Shown piece by piece: positions 17,327-26,367 of a DNA stretch of 51,030 nucleotides. Origin of the DNA: JABIEQ01 sp964516055 (lineage in GTDB: Bacteria > Patescibacteriota > Patescibacteriia > Magasanikbacterales > UBA922); NCBI GenBank assembly GCA_964516055.1, contig CAZEYK010000001.1, positions 1 through 51,030 on the forward strand, given 5' to 3'. Made by a program: the position numbers and the translations under genes. The first letter of the stretch is position 1; each line of letters starts with the position of its first letter. A model generated the notes under the pieces. That model was not told where the DNA came from, made no database searches, and saw only the letters and a program-made list of their open reading frames with translations.

Positions 17327-18235
17327 CTAAAAATAGCCTTGTTTTTTTTTATGTTCCATTGAAGTGTCAGATGTTTTATCAATTGCCCTATTACTTCTTT
17401 CGGACTGTTTTGCTTCCAAAACTTCACAAAGGATTTCCTCAACTGTTTTTGCACATGACAATACGGCACCAGTAGAAGGTGAACACCCTAAAGTTCGATA
17501 ACGAGCTTCTGCTTCTATAACTTCTTCCCCTTCTCGAGCAATCACATAATTGTCCAACGCATAAAAACTATTATTGCGCTTCACCAATTTTCTTTTCTCG
17601 GCAAAATAGAGTGAGACAACTTCAATCTTTTCTTGAAGAATATACGCCCAGATATCGGCTTCAGTCCAATTAGACAATGGAAAAACGCGCATACTCTGTC
17701 CATTCTGTAATTGAGTATTGTATAAATTCCATAACTCAGGTCTTTGTAATTTTGGATTCCAACCACTGTGTTCATTACGAACAGAAAAAATACGTTCTTT
17801 TGCACGAGATTTTTCTTCTTCACGTCTAGCGCCACCAATTGCGGCATCAAAACGATACCTTTCAAGAGCGTCAAGTAAAGGCTTCGTTTTTTTATGATAA
17901 ATATAATTATCAGTATGTGCATCATTCGGACCAAAAGACAAAGCCTCCAAAGAATCATTTTTTTCAACAATCAGTTGCACACCAATTTTATCTATATAAT
18001 AATCACGAAATTCAATCATCTCTCTAAATTTAAACCCTGTGTCAACGTGCAAAAGAGGAAAAGGAATCTTTCCTGGGAAAAAAGCCTTTTGTGCTAAACG
18101 TAACAAAACTGAAGAATCCTTACCAATAGAATAAAGAAGGACAGGACGACGAAATGTCGCAGCGACCTCACGAAAAATATAAATACTTTCTGCTTCAAGC
18201 TGCTTAAGCGATGATAATTGATATTTTTCCCCCAT
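17327..18235 (-). CDS. cysD: Sulfate adenylyltransferase subunit 2 (CysD)
   Basis: 302 residues, the normal CysD length. PP-loop SIGKDS (36-41), LHVDTGFKF, GARREEEKSRAKERIFS, WTEADIWAYI and the C-terminal RTLGCSPSTGAV are classic CysD signatures. It adenylates sulfate to APS, with the GTPase CysN helping. The gene ends 3 bp before the CysN-reductase fusion gene, so the two subunits are co-expressed. It sits between that fusion and a NeuB-type synthase rather than in a cysteine operon. No siroheme sulfite reductase, cysteine synthase or sulfate transporter is in the window. Confidence 0.95.
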   Translation of the reverse strand: MGEKYQLSSLKQLEAESIYIFREVAATFRRPVLLYSIGKDSSVLLRLAQKAFFPGKIPFPLLHVDTGFKFREMIEFRDYYIDKIGVQLIVEKNDSLEALSFGPNDAHTDNYIYHKKTKPLLDALERYRFDAAIGGARREEEKSRAKERIFSVRNEHSGWNPKLQRPELWNLYNTQLQNGQSMRVFPLSNWTEADIWAYILQEKIEVVSLYFAEKRKLVKRNNSFYALDNYVIAREGEEVIEAEARYRTLGCSPSTGAVLSCAKTVEEILCEVLEAKQSERSNRAIDKTSDTSMEHKKKQGYF

Positions 18236-18275
18236 AAAAAAACTTTTTTAGATACTAATTTTTAAAAAATTCTTA

Positions 18276-19301
18276 CTAATATAAATCTTCAATAAGAACC
18301 AAAGTATCCTCTTCAATAAATTTTTTAACCTTTTTTCCTAATACTTTATGAACATACCCCGTAGCAAGGCCCTTACCAGGTCGCTTAAATACGATATCAC
18401 TCCTTTCAAGAACTTTACCAACGGGGATATCCTTAGCAGCCACAATACTTTGACTTGCCCATCCCCTTGCAGCAATTATATGATCAACACGATTGGAACT
18501 TGCAGGAAGAATAGATGCTTCAACATCACGAATTTGTTTAACCATTTGCTTTAAATCTTCAGGATCACATGAAACAGGACAATCAAATGATCTTTTATCT
18601 GTTTTATCAAAAGAAAGATGTTTTTCAATAAGTTTTGCACCAAGCGCAACAGCCGCAATAGGAATATGTAAACCAATAGTATGATCGGAATATCCAATAG
18701 GACAATCTAATTGATTCTTTAACTGAGTAATAGTTCCCAAACTATTTATATCAACAGGAGTAGGATAAATAGTATTGCAATGCAACGCGACAATATCAAT
18801 GAGTCCCTCAGATTCCATAATAGAAAGAGAATTATGAATTTCTTCAACCGATTTATGGAGACCAAAAGAAACAATAACAGGCTTACCCCGAGAAGCAACA
18901 TTACGCAAAAAATCATTATTAATACTTTCTCCAGAACCAATCTTAAAAAATGGAATATCTAAATCTTTATCAATAAATTCTAAATCAACTTCCGTATGAG
19001 AAGTAACAAAAAAATCGATATTACGAATTTCACAATATTCCTTCAACATTCGTAAATCATTATATGAAAGTTCTTTATACTTTAATCGACTATACCAATA
19101 AGGATCTACCTTTTTTGAAACAAGTGCTTCCGTCGTTTGTGCTTGAAACTTAATAGCATCAGCACCAGCAGCCATAGCAGCATCTACCTGCCTCTTTGCA
19201 AGTGCAATGTCACCCCAATTTGTTAAACCTCCTTCTGCAACGATGTAGACAGGATATTCTTCACCGATGAAACCGTTACCAATACGTACTTTATTATTCA
19301 T
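18276..19301 (-). CDS. neuB: Divergent NeuB-family nonulosonic acid synthase
   Basis: 341 residues: TIM barrel (about 15-265) plus C-terminal antifreeze-like SAF domain (about 280-341, ASQSIVAAKDIPVG and KRPGKGL). Metal-binding histidines are in GYSDHT and IEKHLSFDK. Two motifs differ from ordinary NeuB and from the two other copies in this locus: the N-terminal AE.GVNHNG is AEGGLTNWG, and GPDH before the last helix is RSFDCP. The enzyme should still condense PEP with an aldose, but its sugar may not be ManNAc or a close relative. It lies between SQD1 and CysD in the module with its own promoter; the CMP synthetase at 14638 is its likely partner. Confidence 0.87.
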   Translation of the reverse strand: MNNKVRIGNGFIGEEYPVYIVAEGGLTNWGDIALAKRQVDAAMAAGADAIKFQAQTTEALVSKKVDPYWYSRLKYKELSYNDLRMLKEYCEIRNIDFFVTSHTEVDLEFIDKDLDIPFFKIGSGESINNDFLRNVASRGKPVIVSFGLHKSVEEIHNSLSIMESEGLIDIVALHCNTIYPTPVDINSLGTITQLKNQLDCPIGYSDHTIGLHIPIAAVALGAKLIEKHLSFDKTDKRSFDCPVSCDPEDLKQMVKQIRDVEASILPASSNRVDHIIAARGWASQSIVAAKDIPVGKVLERSDIVFKRPGKGLATGYVHKVLGKKVKKFIEEDTLVLIEDLY

Positions 19302-19334
19302 AAAATAATAATTTATTTAAGAATTAAAAAATAC

Positions 19335-20492
19335 CTATACTGATTGTTCCCACTTCACTTTTGGCATAATAGTATCTTTATCAATATTATCCTTATATTC
19401 AATAATCTTTTTCAACATACTGTCCACCAAAACGTCAGACAATTTTTGTGGTTTCAAGCCAAGATCAATGAATTTCGTATGAACAGGATTAAAATAATGT
19501 GTTTCCATCTCCTTTCGAGGATTTTCAATATTCATTATTTTCACATCAAGACCAAATTTCTTCCCTGATTCTTGAACAAGCATTGCAAGCTGATTAATTG
19601 AAAATGTTTCAGTAAACTGATTATAAATTTTAAATTCACCAGGCTCAGAAGGGTTAAGGACAGCAAGTTCAACACACTGCAATGTATCAAGAATATTCAA
19701 AAATGCACGTTTTTGTTCCCCTTTTCCATAAGGAGTAATAGGAAGACCTGCAATAGCTTGCACACAAAAACGATTTAATGCCGTACCAAAAATTTCATCA
19801 TAATGAAAACTGGTACATAATTTTTCATGAAATAGTGTTTCTTCCGTTTCAATACCATAAACAACACCTTGGTTTAAATCAGTTGCCCTAAGATTCCAGG
19901 TATTAACAGCAAAATAAATATTATTACTATCATGTACTTTTGAAAGATGATAAAAAGAACCTGGTCTTTTTGGAAATAACACACGATCTTTTCTTCCTTT
20001 ATGTTCTACATCAAGATATCCTTCTTCAATATCAATATTTGGTGTTCCATATTCTCCCATGGTACCAAGTTTAACCAAATGTGCATGTGGACAATGTTTT
20101 TTTATAGCAAATAAAACATTTAAATTTCCAATAACATTATTTGTTTGAGTAATAATAGCCTGTTCATTTCCACTCATGGAAAATGGCGCGGAAGGTTGTT
20201 CTCCATAATGGACAATGGCATCCGGTCTAAAATCCTCAAAAACTTTATGAACAAAACGAGTATTCACCAAATCGCCAACATACATTTTTATATCTTTCCC
20301 TGTCACGTCTTTCCACACACGAATACGCTCATGAAGCGTAGCAACTTCAGGTAATGGTTTAATTCCCATTTCCATTTCCCACTTTCTTTTATTGAAGTTA
20401 TCTAACACAGCAACCTCATACCCTTTTCGAGAAAAGTACATTGCAGTAGGCCAACCAAGGTACCCATCTCCTCCCAAAATCAAAATCTTCAT
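19335..20492 (-). CDS. sqd1: UDP-sulfoquinovose synthase (SQD1 family)
   Basis: 385 residues. Very close to plant and cyanobacterial SQD1/SqdB over its whole length: GGDGYLGW (7-14), VHYGEQPSAPFSM (94-106), VKLGTMGEYGTPNIDIEEGY (140-159), SFYHLSKVHDS (179-189), ATDLNQGVVYG and GTALNRFCVQ. Active-site Thr144, Met145, Glu147, Tyr181 and Lys185 match the plant residues with a shift of one or none. The enzyme joins sulfite to C6 of UDP-glucose, giving UDP-sulfoquinovose. It overlaps the upstream epimerase gene by 4 bp. The sulfite-forming enzymes CysD and CysN-APS reductase are encoded two and three genes downstream. No SqdX/SQD2-like lipid transferase is seen, so the sugar probably enters a glycan. 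Confidence 0.95.
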   Translation of the reverse strand: MKILILGGDGYLGWPTAMYFSRKGYEVAVLDNFNKRKWEMEMGIKPLPEVATLHERIRVWKDVTGKDIKMYVGDLVNTRFVHKVFEDFRPDAIVHYGEQPSAPFSMSGNEQAIITQTNNVIGNLNVLFAIKKHCPHAHLVKLGTMGEYGTPNIDIEEGYLDVEHKGRKDRVLFPKRPGSFYHLSKVHDSNNIYFAVNTWNLRATDLNQGVVYGIETEETLFHEKLCTSFHYDEIFGTALNRFCVQAIAGLPITPYGKGEQKRAFLNILDTLQCVELAVLNPSEPGEFKIYNQFTETFSINQLAMLVQESGKKFGLDVKIMNIENPRKEMETHYFNPVHTKFIDLGLKPQKLSDVLVDSMLKKIIEYKDNIDKDTIMPKVKWEQSV

Positions 20493-21433
20493 ACAATATT
20501 TGTTAATTTAGAATATTCTTCTTTAAAATAAATAAGTGTTTTATTAATACCATCTTCAAGTGTCACTTCCGGTTTCCAATTTAATTCTTTTTGTGTAACG
20601 CTGTTATCAAGGCAACTTCTCAAAATTTCACCAAGCAATGCCTCGCCATTATGTACGTGTACTGAAACATCAAGTTTTTGAGCAATAACCTGAAATAATT
20701 TATTTACACTACACTCCTTTCCAGTACTAACATTGTAAGTATTCAATGTATTTCCATTTTGTTCACCAGCAAGAACATTCACTCTTGCAATATCTTCCAC
20801 ATAAATAAAATCCCGAGTTTGCTCTCCACTACCATTGATCACAGGGGTAACACCTTCAAGTAAATTTTTAATAAATACAGCAACTACACCACCTTCTCCC
20901 TTCCTATCTTGCCTCGGACCATAAACATTGCTATATCTCAAGATGGTAACCGGCATGCCATAAACAGTATTATAATAATATAAATACTGTTCACCCGCCA
21001 ACTTATCAATACCATATGGAGAAATTGGTTTTGTCGAATGATCAAGTGTCGTTGGAAGCTGATCAGTATTCCCATATAATGCTCCTCCTGTAGAAGAAAA
21101 GACAAAACGCGAAATATTATATTTTCGTGCATATTCCAACAAATTCACCATTCCATGAACATTATTATAGATATCATTAAGTGGATCATTCACAGATTTT
21201 CTTACATTTGTAGCAGCAGCGAGATGACAAACAACATCAATCCTTTCATGAAAAAAAATATCCGATAAATCATCCGCAATATTCCGTCTATATATTGGAA
21301 CTCCTTTGGGAATATTATAATCTTTCCCAGTGCTAAAATCATCCAATACGATAGGATAATGACCGCTAACAATAAATTGTTCAACAACATGTGAGCCAAT
21401 AAAACCAGCACCACCAGTAACTAAAATACGCAT
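20489..21433 (-). CDS. NAD-dependent NDP-sugar epimerase (extended SDR)
   Basis: 314 residues. GGAGFIGSH (7-15), LAAATNVRKSV, SSTGGALYG, catalytic Tyr140 and Lys144 (SPYGIDKLAGE), RYSNVYGPRQ: the UDP-glucose 4-epimerase/dTDP-glucose dehydratase-like group. First gene after the promoter at 21458-21486 and translationally coupled to SQD1 (ATGA overlap). It could make UDP-Gal, or it could epimerise the sulfonated sugar made next door. The second idea is only inference from the coupling. Confidence 0.87.
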   Translation of the reverse strand: MRILVTGGAGFIGSHVVEQFIVSGHYPIVLDDFSTGKDYNIPKGVPIYRRNIADDLSDIFFHERIDVVCHLAAATNVRKSVNDPLNDIYNNVHGMVNLLEYARKYNISRFVFSSTGGALYGNTDQLPTTLDHSTKPISPYGIDKLAGEQYLYYYNTVYGMPVTILRYSNVYGPRQDRKGEGGVVAVFIKNLLEGVTPVINGSGEQTRDFIYVEDIARVNVLAGEQNGNTLNTYNVSTGKECSVNKLFQVIAQKLDVSVHVHNGEALLGEILRSCLDNSVTQKELNWKPEVTLEDGINKTLIYFKEEYSKLTNIV

Positions 21434-21457
21434 ATTCTAAGAATAGTTTTCTAAATA

Positions 21458-21486
21458 AGAATAACAAATGGCTATGGACAAGTCAA
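21458..21486 (-). promoter_or_regulatory. Internal promoter for the sulfoquinovose module
   Basis: Minus strand TTGACT (21486-21481), 17-nt spacer, TATTCT (21463-21458); predicted RNA start about 18 nt before the ATG at 21433. It lies in the largest gap (90 bp) of the glycan locus, which otherwise has almost no spacers, so six genes (21433 to 14638) may be expressed apart from the rest. Confidence 0.65.
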
Positions 21487-21523
21487 GAGGAAAAATAAGC
21501 CTATTTTATCTAATTTAAAACAA

Positions 21524-22660
21524 TTAATACGTAATTTTTTTCATCAATAGGTCATCATCAACATCAATATTCCGAATAATTTCATAAATTTTTTTCCCTG
21601 CTGTACCATCACCAAATATATAATTATTAACAATTTTATTACGAAATTCATAGCTTGTTGCTTTATCAATAGCCTCAAGAATATCTTCTTTAACAGGATT
21701 ACAAGAAATAACGTTCACATCCCGGACCCTTCCTTCTTGACGTTTTCCAACAGTAACACTCGGCAAACCAAAATAAGGAGTTTCAATAAGACCTGAACTT
21801 GAATTACCAATAAAAAATGACGCGCCATCCATCAACCCCCAAAAATCTAAAGCATCTATATTTTTATGTACAGAAAAATACGGAACAGTACGAAACTCAT
21901 CAAGTGCACGTAAAGTTCCTTGATAACCTTGGTCACTACAGGGGTAAATCACGAGCGTCCGTATCCCATAATCCCTAAGAGCACCATATACAGATAAAGC
22001 TTCATCATATGACGCACATTCTTTCAAGGTCATAGGATGTTGAATACAAATGGCATAAGGCTCTTCTTCACCAATAGCATACATACGACGAACATCCCGA
22101 TTATTAGTAAATCTTCCTTGCATAACAAAATCAATATATGTAGCACCAACAGTATGTACCCGATGAGATTCTTCACCGAGTTTCAAAATACGATCAGCAC
22201 TATCCGCAGATGAAGGAAAATGTAGATGAGAAAGTTTAGTAATAGCATGAATTCTATTTCCATCCCTATTTCCAGCGACATCACCACCAAGAATATGTGC
22301 AACTGGAATATTTAACTCCATAGCCGCAATAGTAGCTGAAAGAACCTCTCCCCTATCACCCAAAGTAATCAATATATCTGGACGTGCTTCACTAAGCACA
22401 TCCACCATACGAGAAACAAATAGACCCAACGCCCGTCCACGCTCAACAGCCGAATCATCTTTCTGACCAAATACAACCTTATATGAAATAGGAAAAAATC
22501 GTTCAACTTCTTTTGCAGTATAGCCAAATATATTTGACAGATGCATATCTGTCACAATTAATTGCAATTCCATCAAAGGATCATTCTGGATCATCTCCAT
22601 TAACCCAATCATGGCCCCAAACCCGCCTCGTTTACCACTCAATACAGCGACCTTTTTCAT
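21524..22660 (-). CDS. neuC: UDP-GlcNAc 2-epimerase family protein (NeuC-like, first copy)
   Basis: 378 residues, a GT-B-like two-domain fold. Family motifs: LGDRGE (109-114 region), PVAHILGGDVAGN, HAITKLSHLHFPSS, RVHTVGA, IQHPMT, GNSSSGLIETPYFGLP and GDGTAGKKI. The N-terminus KKVAVLSGKRGGFGA departs from the TGTRAEYG form of the other two copies. Hydrolysing members release free ManNAc-type sugar for NeuB. It is the last gene before the internal promoter and may feed the divergent NeuB at 18276 or complement the legionaminate set. Product stereochemistry cannot be read. Confidence 0.88.
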   Translation of the reverse strand: MKKVAVLSGKRGGFGAMIGLMEMIQNDPLMELQLIVTDMHLSNIFGYTAKEVERFFPISYKVVFGQKDDSAVERGRALGLFVSRMVDVLSEARPDILITLGDRGEVLSATIAAMELNIPVAHILGGDVAGNRDGNRIHAITKLSHLHFPSSADSADRILKLGEESHRVHTVGATYIDFVMQGRFTNNRDVRRMYAIGEEEPYAICIQHPMTLKECASYDEALSVYGALRDYGIRTLVIYPCSDQGYQGTLRALDEFRTVPYFSVHKNIDALDFWGLMDGASFFIGNSSSGLIETPYFGLPSVTVGKRQEGRVRDVNVISCNPVKEDILEAIDKATSYEFRNKIVNNYIFGDGTAGKKIYEIIRNIDVDDDLLMKKITY

Positions 22661-22672
22661 ATATCAATTAAC

Positions 22673-23668
22673 TTATAATACAGCCTTGATACTTTGTGTA
22701 TCCAAAAAATTTTGAGAACTATATGAAAAATCGCAGATAACATTATTAAATCCTTCATACTCTGTATTGACTGATTGAACATTATCAATCAAAATCTCTG
22801 GAAGTAATACATATAATTTTTTATTCTCAATTAACGTTTGAGACAACTCACTTTCCGTAAATAAATCCTCATGCATTTTTTCTCCCGGAAATAAACCTAT
22901 CTTAGTAATAGTAACTCCACTATCAGGAAAAAATTTATCAATAAACGCCCTGGCTAATTCACCAAGTTCAATAGATTTCATTTTAAGAACAAAAATCTCA
23001 CCACCTTTTGCCAATACCGCAGAAGTCAATACAAGATCAATAGCTTCATTAGTATGCATAAAAAATCTTGTCATCTCTGAATTGGTAATAGTAATATTAT
23101 TATTCTCTTCAACTTGTTCCTTCCAAATAGGCAAAACAGAACCACGAGACCACATAACATTACCAAACCGTACACAAGAAAATTTAGTTTGAGCATTTCC
23201 CGAATAATAATTTGCATTCACAACTAACTTTTCCATCATCAACTTAGAAACTCCCATAATACTCGTTGGATTGACTGATTTGTCAGATGATATTGCTACT
23301 AATTTTTCAACATTATGTTCAATTGCGACGTCAATAACATTTTGAGTTCCCATGATATTTGTTTTTACTACTTCAAACGGATTATATTCACAAATAGCCA
23401 CGTGCTTGAGAGCCGCAGCATGAAATACAATATCTACTCCATCAAAAGCTCTTCGCAATCGATCTTTATCCCGAATATCACCAAGAAAAAGACGTAAATT
23501 TTCTGGATTACCTAACTTTTTTTGTAAATAAAATTGCTTATGTTCATCACGAGAATATACTCGAACTTGTTTTGGATTAAATGCCAAAATTTTTTTGACA
23601 AGTTCAGATCCAATCCAACCAGTGCCACCGGTGACCAAAACTATTTTATTCTCAAATTTATGTTTCAT
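22673..23668 (-). CDS. UDP-N-acetylglucosamine 4,6-dehydratase (LegB/CapD-type SDR)
   Basis: 331 residues. GGTGWIG (14-20), HAAALKHV (83-90), active-site Asp129/Lys130 and Lys142 in SSDKSVNPTSIMGVSK. Met138 stands where ordinary SDRs have Tyr; the same exchange is known in WbpM/CapD-type dehydratases. RFGNVMWSRGSVLP and FPGEKMHEDL are further family marks. It makes the 4-keto-6-deoxy sugar for the aminotransferase whose gene overlaps by 11 bp. With the next four genes it forms the series known for legionaminic acid; a pseudaminic (PseB-type) product remains possible. Confidence 0.9.
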   Translation of the reverse strand: MKHKFENKIVLVTGGTGWIGSELVKKILAFNPKQVRVYSRDEHKQFYLQKKLGNPENLRLFLGDIRDKDRLRRAFDGVDIVFHAAALKHVAICEYNPFEVVKTNIMGTQNVIDVAIEHNVEKLVAISSDKSVNPTSIMGVSKLMMEKLVVNANYYSGNAQTKFSCVRFGNVMWSRGSVLPIWKEQVEENNNITITNSEMTRFFMHTNEAIDLVLTSAVLAKGGEIFVLKMKSIELGELARAFIDKFFPDSGVTITKIGLFPGEKMHEDLFTESELSQTLIENKKLYVLLPEILIDNVQSVNTEYEGFNNVICDFSYSSQNFLDTQSIKAVL

Positions 23669-24785
23669 ATGCTCTTAAAGTAGAAATAAGATATTCAATA
23701 ATAGCTTTAATATCCTCTTTTGTCAACCCTATATAGAACGGTAAAGCAAGGGAAGAAGCACTTACAGATTCCGATACAGGAAACATTCCCTCTGTATTAA
23801 TTGAAAAATTTTTTTGATAATAATCAGAAAGATGAATTGACGGCAAATAAGGTTTTGTACTAACTCCTTGTTTGGCAAGATCAAGTATCAAATGGTCCCT
23901 TTTATCAACATATTTTTGCAATCTTACTACATATACAAACCATGTATTAGTTGTATAATCAGCAGTTTGAGGGGAAGTAACCATATCAGAGTATGAAGCC
24001 AAAGCTTCTTCATACCAAAGTGCAATTTTTTGCCGTTCAGAAATAAAATAATCAAGTTTAGCAAGTTGAGTAATTCCAAGAGAAGCACTCATTTCATCCA
24101 TTCTATAATTATATCCAAGATGTACGTGATCCAACCACTGCAGGTTATCAGATCTTCCTTGGTTACGTAGACTTGCACACAATTTATAAATCCTCTCATC
24201 ATTTGTCACAATCATACCACCCTCTCCAGTAGTCATCTGCTTATTAGCATAAAAAGCAAAAACTCCAGACTCCCCAATTCCACCAACTTTTGTTCCCTTA
24301 TACTCAGCGCAAAGAGATTCACAAGCATCTTCTATCACATGGAGATTGTATTTCTTAGCCAACTCCATAATTGGATCCATATCAGCAGATTGCCCAAAAA
24401 TATGTGGGATAACAATCGCCGTTGTCTTGTCAGTAATAACTTTTTCAATCAATGCTGGATCCAAGTTATAAGTCATTTCATCAACATCAACAAATATAGG
24501 CGTAGCACCAACATAAACAATACAATTAGACGAAGCAATAAAAGAAAATGGAGAAGTAATAACCTCATCACCAGGTTTAACCCCTGCAGCAATTAAAGTT
24601 AAGTGAAGACCACAAGTACCACTACTAACAGCACAGGCATATTTCGTCCCAACTTTTTCTGCAAACTGACGTTCAAACTCTTGATACTTTGGCCCCAAGC
24701 TTAAACATCCAGAACGAAGTACTTCAAGTACACCGTCCTCATCAACTTTATCTAGATATGGTTTTGCTAATGGATATTTATTCAT
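23658..24785 (-). CDS. PLP-dependent sugar aminotransferase (DegT/DnrJ/EryC1, LegC-like)
   Basis: 375 residues. PLP-Lys182 in FYANKQMTTGEGG, Asp153 in IEDACES, SSGTCGLHL (54-62), SPFSFIASSN and the C-terminal LPFYIGLT are DegT/StrS features. It would add an amino group at C4 of the keto sugar from the dehydratase at 22673, with glutamate as donor. The 11-bp overlap with that gene supports a two-step pair. The acetyltransferase follows after a 53-bp gap in which no promoter is evident. Confidence 0.92.
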   Translation of the reverse strand: MNKYPLAKPYLDKVDEDGVLEVLRSGCLSLGPKYQEFERQFAEKVGTKYACAVSSGTCGLHLTLIAAGVKPGDEVITSPFSFIASSNCIVYVGATPIFVDVDEMTYNLDPALIEKVITDKTTAIVIPHIFGQSADMDPIMELAKKYNLHVIEDACESLCAEYKGTKVGGIGESGVFAFYANKQMTTGEGGMIVTNDERIYKLCASLRNQGRSDNLQWLDHVHLGYNYRMDEMSASLGITQLAKLDYFISERQKIALWYEEALASYSDMVTSPQTADYTTNTWFVYVVRLQKYVDKRDHLILDLAKQGVSTKPYLPSIHLSDYYQKNFSINTEGMFPVSESVSASSLALPFYIGLTKEDIKAIIEYLISTLRAYET

Positions 24786-24838
24786 ATTTTTTATAAAAAA
24801 TTAATATATTTGGCAAACTGCACTAAATAAACAAAAAT

Positions 24839-25237
24839 TTAACGTATACTACGAATGATTTTTGCAGGACATCCTACAGCAACCACATAAGAAGGAATAT
24901 CTTTATTTACAAAACTATGTGCACCAATAACACTATGTTCACCTATTGTCACTCCTGGCATAATAATCGTATGTGCACCAATACAAACATTTTTTCCTAA
25001 AGTAACTTTTCCCTGTTTATTATCAATAGTAGAAACAGAATATATAGCACAATGAGCACCTATTTGAACATTATCTCCAATATCAACACCATATTTTGCA
25101 TTAATATAACAAAAAGCACCAATATCAGTATAGAGACCTAATACAAAATTTTTAACATGACGCACAATCCAATGCCATTGTGTCATTTTCCCTTCTTCAA
25201 TGACAGGAGGAATCCACTGAACAAATCTTTTTTCCAT
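24839..25237 (-). CDS. Left-handed beta-helix sugar acetyltransferase
   Basis: 132 residues. Repeated hexapeptides ([IV]G.N[VI]) from about residue 52 to 115 (VDIGDNVQIGAHCAIYS, VTLGKNVCIGAHTIIMPG, VTIGEHSVIGAHSFV) and the end motif GCPAKIIRSIR mark the acyltransferase family. His63/His88-type residues in the IGAH turns are candidate catalytic bases. Position between the aminotransferase and a hydrolysing 2-epimerase points to acetylation of the new 4-amino group, as LegH does in legionaminate synthesis. The protein lacks the Rossmann N-domain of PglD-type enzymes. Confidence 0.87.
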   Translation of the reverse strand: MEKRFVQWIPPVIEEGKMTQWHWIVRHVKNFVLGLYTDIGAFCYINAKYGVDIGDNVQIGAHCAIYSVSTIDNKQGKVTLGKNVCIGAHTIIMPGVTIGEHSVIGAHSFVNKDIPSYVVAVGCPAKIIRSIR

Positions 25238-25244
25238 ATGATAT

Positions 25245-26363
25245 TTATAAATTTAAATTATCCAAAATCTCTGCTATTTTTTTACCCGCAGTCCCATCAC
25301 CATAAGGGTTGATTGCATGTTTCACACGATATTGGAAATCTTTATCATACAAAGCCATACGTATTGCCTGGGTGATATCATCAACATCATGACCAACATG
25401 AAGAACAGTATCAACGCATTCTCTATTTTTTTGTCTGTTCCCTATATTTACTACAGGAGTAAACAAACTAGGGGCTTCAACAATACCACAACTGGAATTA
25501 CCCACCAATGTTCCTGCATATTTCAATAAACTCAAAAATTCTTTTCGAGGAATACTTTTATAGATAGAAATATTTTGATCATCATACTGATCTTCTATAA
25601 TATCAATAATATCACTACTTCCTGCATCAGCATTTGGATAAATAAGTATAACAGGTACATCAACTTTTTTAAGGGCCGAAAGTGTAATGATATATTGCTC
25701 TGAGGCTTCTTCTACCTCAGTAGTTACAGGATGTTGAATAAATAAAACATATGGACCATGTGATACATGATATTTTTCTCTTATTTTCTTTTCATCAAGT
25801 AACGTTTGTTGATAAAGAATATCAAGACCAGGAGCACCAACAGTATACAAATGGCGAACATCTCCGCCTAACAGAGTAGTTATCTTTTCCGCACTCTTTT
25901 GAGAAGCAGGAAAATGAATAGAAGATAATTGGGTAGTCGCATGTCTTACTGCGTCATCGACAGAACCAGAAACATCTCCACCATGTACATGAGCAACAGG
26001 AATATTCATATGTGCACCAACAATCGCCGACGCCAAGGTAAAACCAAGATCGGTCATCGCAATAATAATATCCGGCCTATTTTTTTTAAACTGGATAGTT
26101 AATTTTTCAATACAAACAGCAATAGCATTAGCCATACCAGCACCTGAAAAATCATGCTCACCATAGAGAGGTATCTCAGCAGCAATAGAAAAACCATCTT
26201 TTTTTATAAAATCAATAGTATGTCCATACTCTGGCAATAAATGCATCCCCGTAACAATAAGTTGAAGCGACAATCGAGGATGTGCTTCTATGGCACGAAG
26301 TATAGAATAACTTAATCCATATTCCGCCCTCGTTCCAGTAACAAGACATATTTTTTTTACCAT
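25245..26363 (-). CDS. neuC: Hydrolysing NDP-HexNAc 2-epimerase (NeuC/LegG-like, second copy)
   Basis: 372 residues from the ATG at 26363. A longer frame from 26414 would run into the NeuB gene; this start lies 4 bp after the NeuB stop. KKICLVTGTRAEYGL, MTDLGFTLAS, PVAHVHGGDVSG, RHATTQLSSIHFP, LYTVGAPG, IQHPVTTE, GNSSCGIVEAP and GDGTAGKKI are NeuC/LegG signatures. It would remove UDP and invert C2, giving the free 2,4-diamino-6-deoxy sugar for the synthase directly upstream. Confidence 0.92.
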   Translation of the reverse strand: MVKKICLVTGTRAEYGLSYSILRAIEAHPRLSLQLIVTGMHLLPEYGHTIDFIKKDGFSIAAEIPLYGEHDFSGAGMANAIAVCIEKLTIQFKKNRPDIIIAMTDLGFTLASAIVGAHMNIPVAHVHGGDVSGSVDDAVRHATTQLSSIHFPASQKSAEKITTLLGGDVRHLYTVGAPGLDILYQQTLLDEKKIREKYHVSHGPYVLFIQHPVTTEVEEASEQYIITLSALKKVDVPVILIYPNADAGSSDIIDIIEDQYDDQNISIYKSIPRKEFLSLLKYAGTLVGNSSCGIVEAPSLFTPVVNIGNRQKNRECVDTVLHVGHDVDDITQAIRMALYDKDFQYRVKHAINPYGDGTAGKKIAEILDNLNL

Positions 26364-26367
26364 ATAT

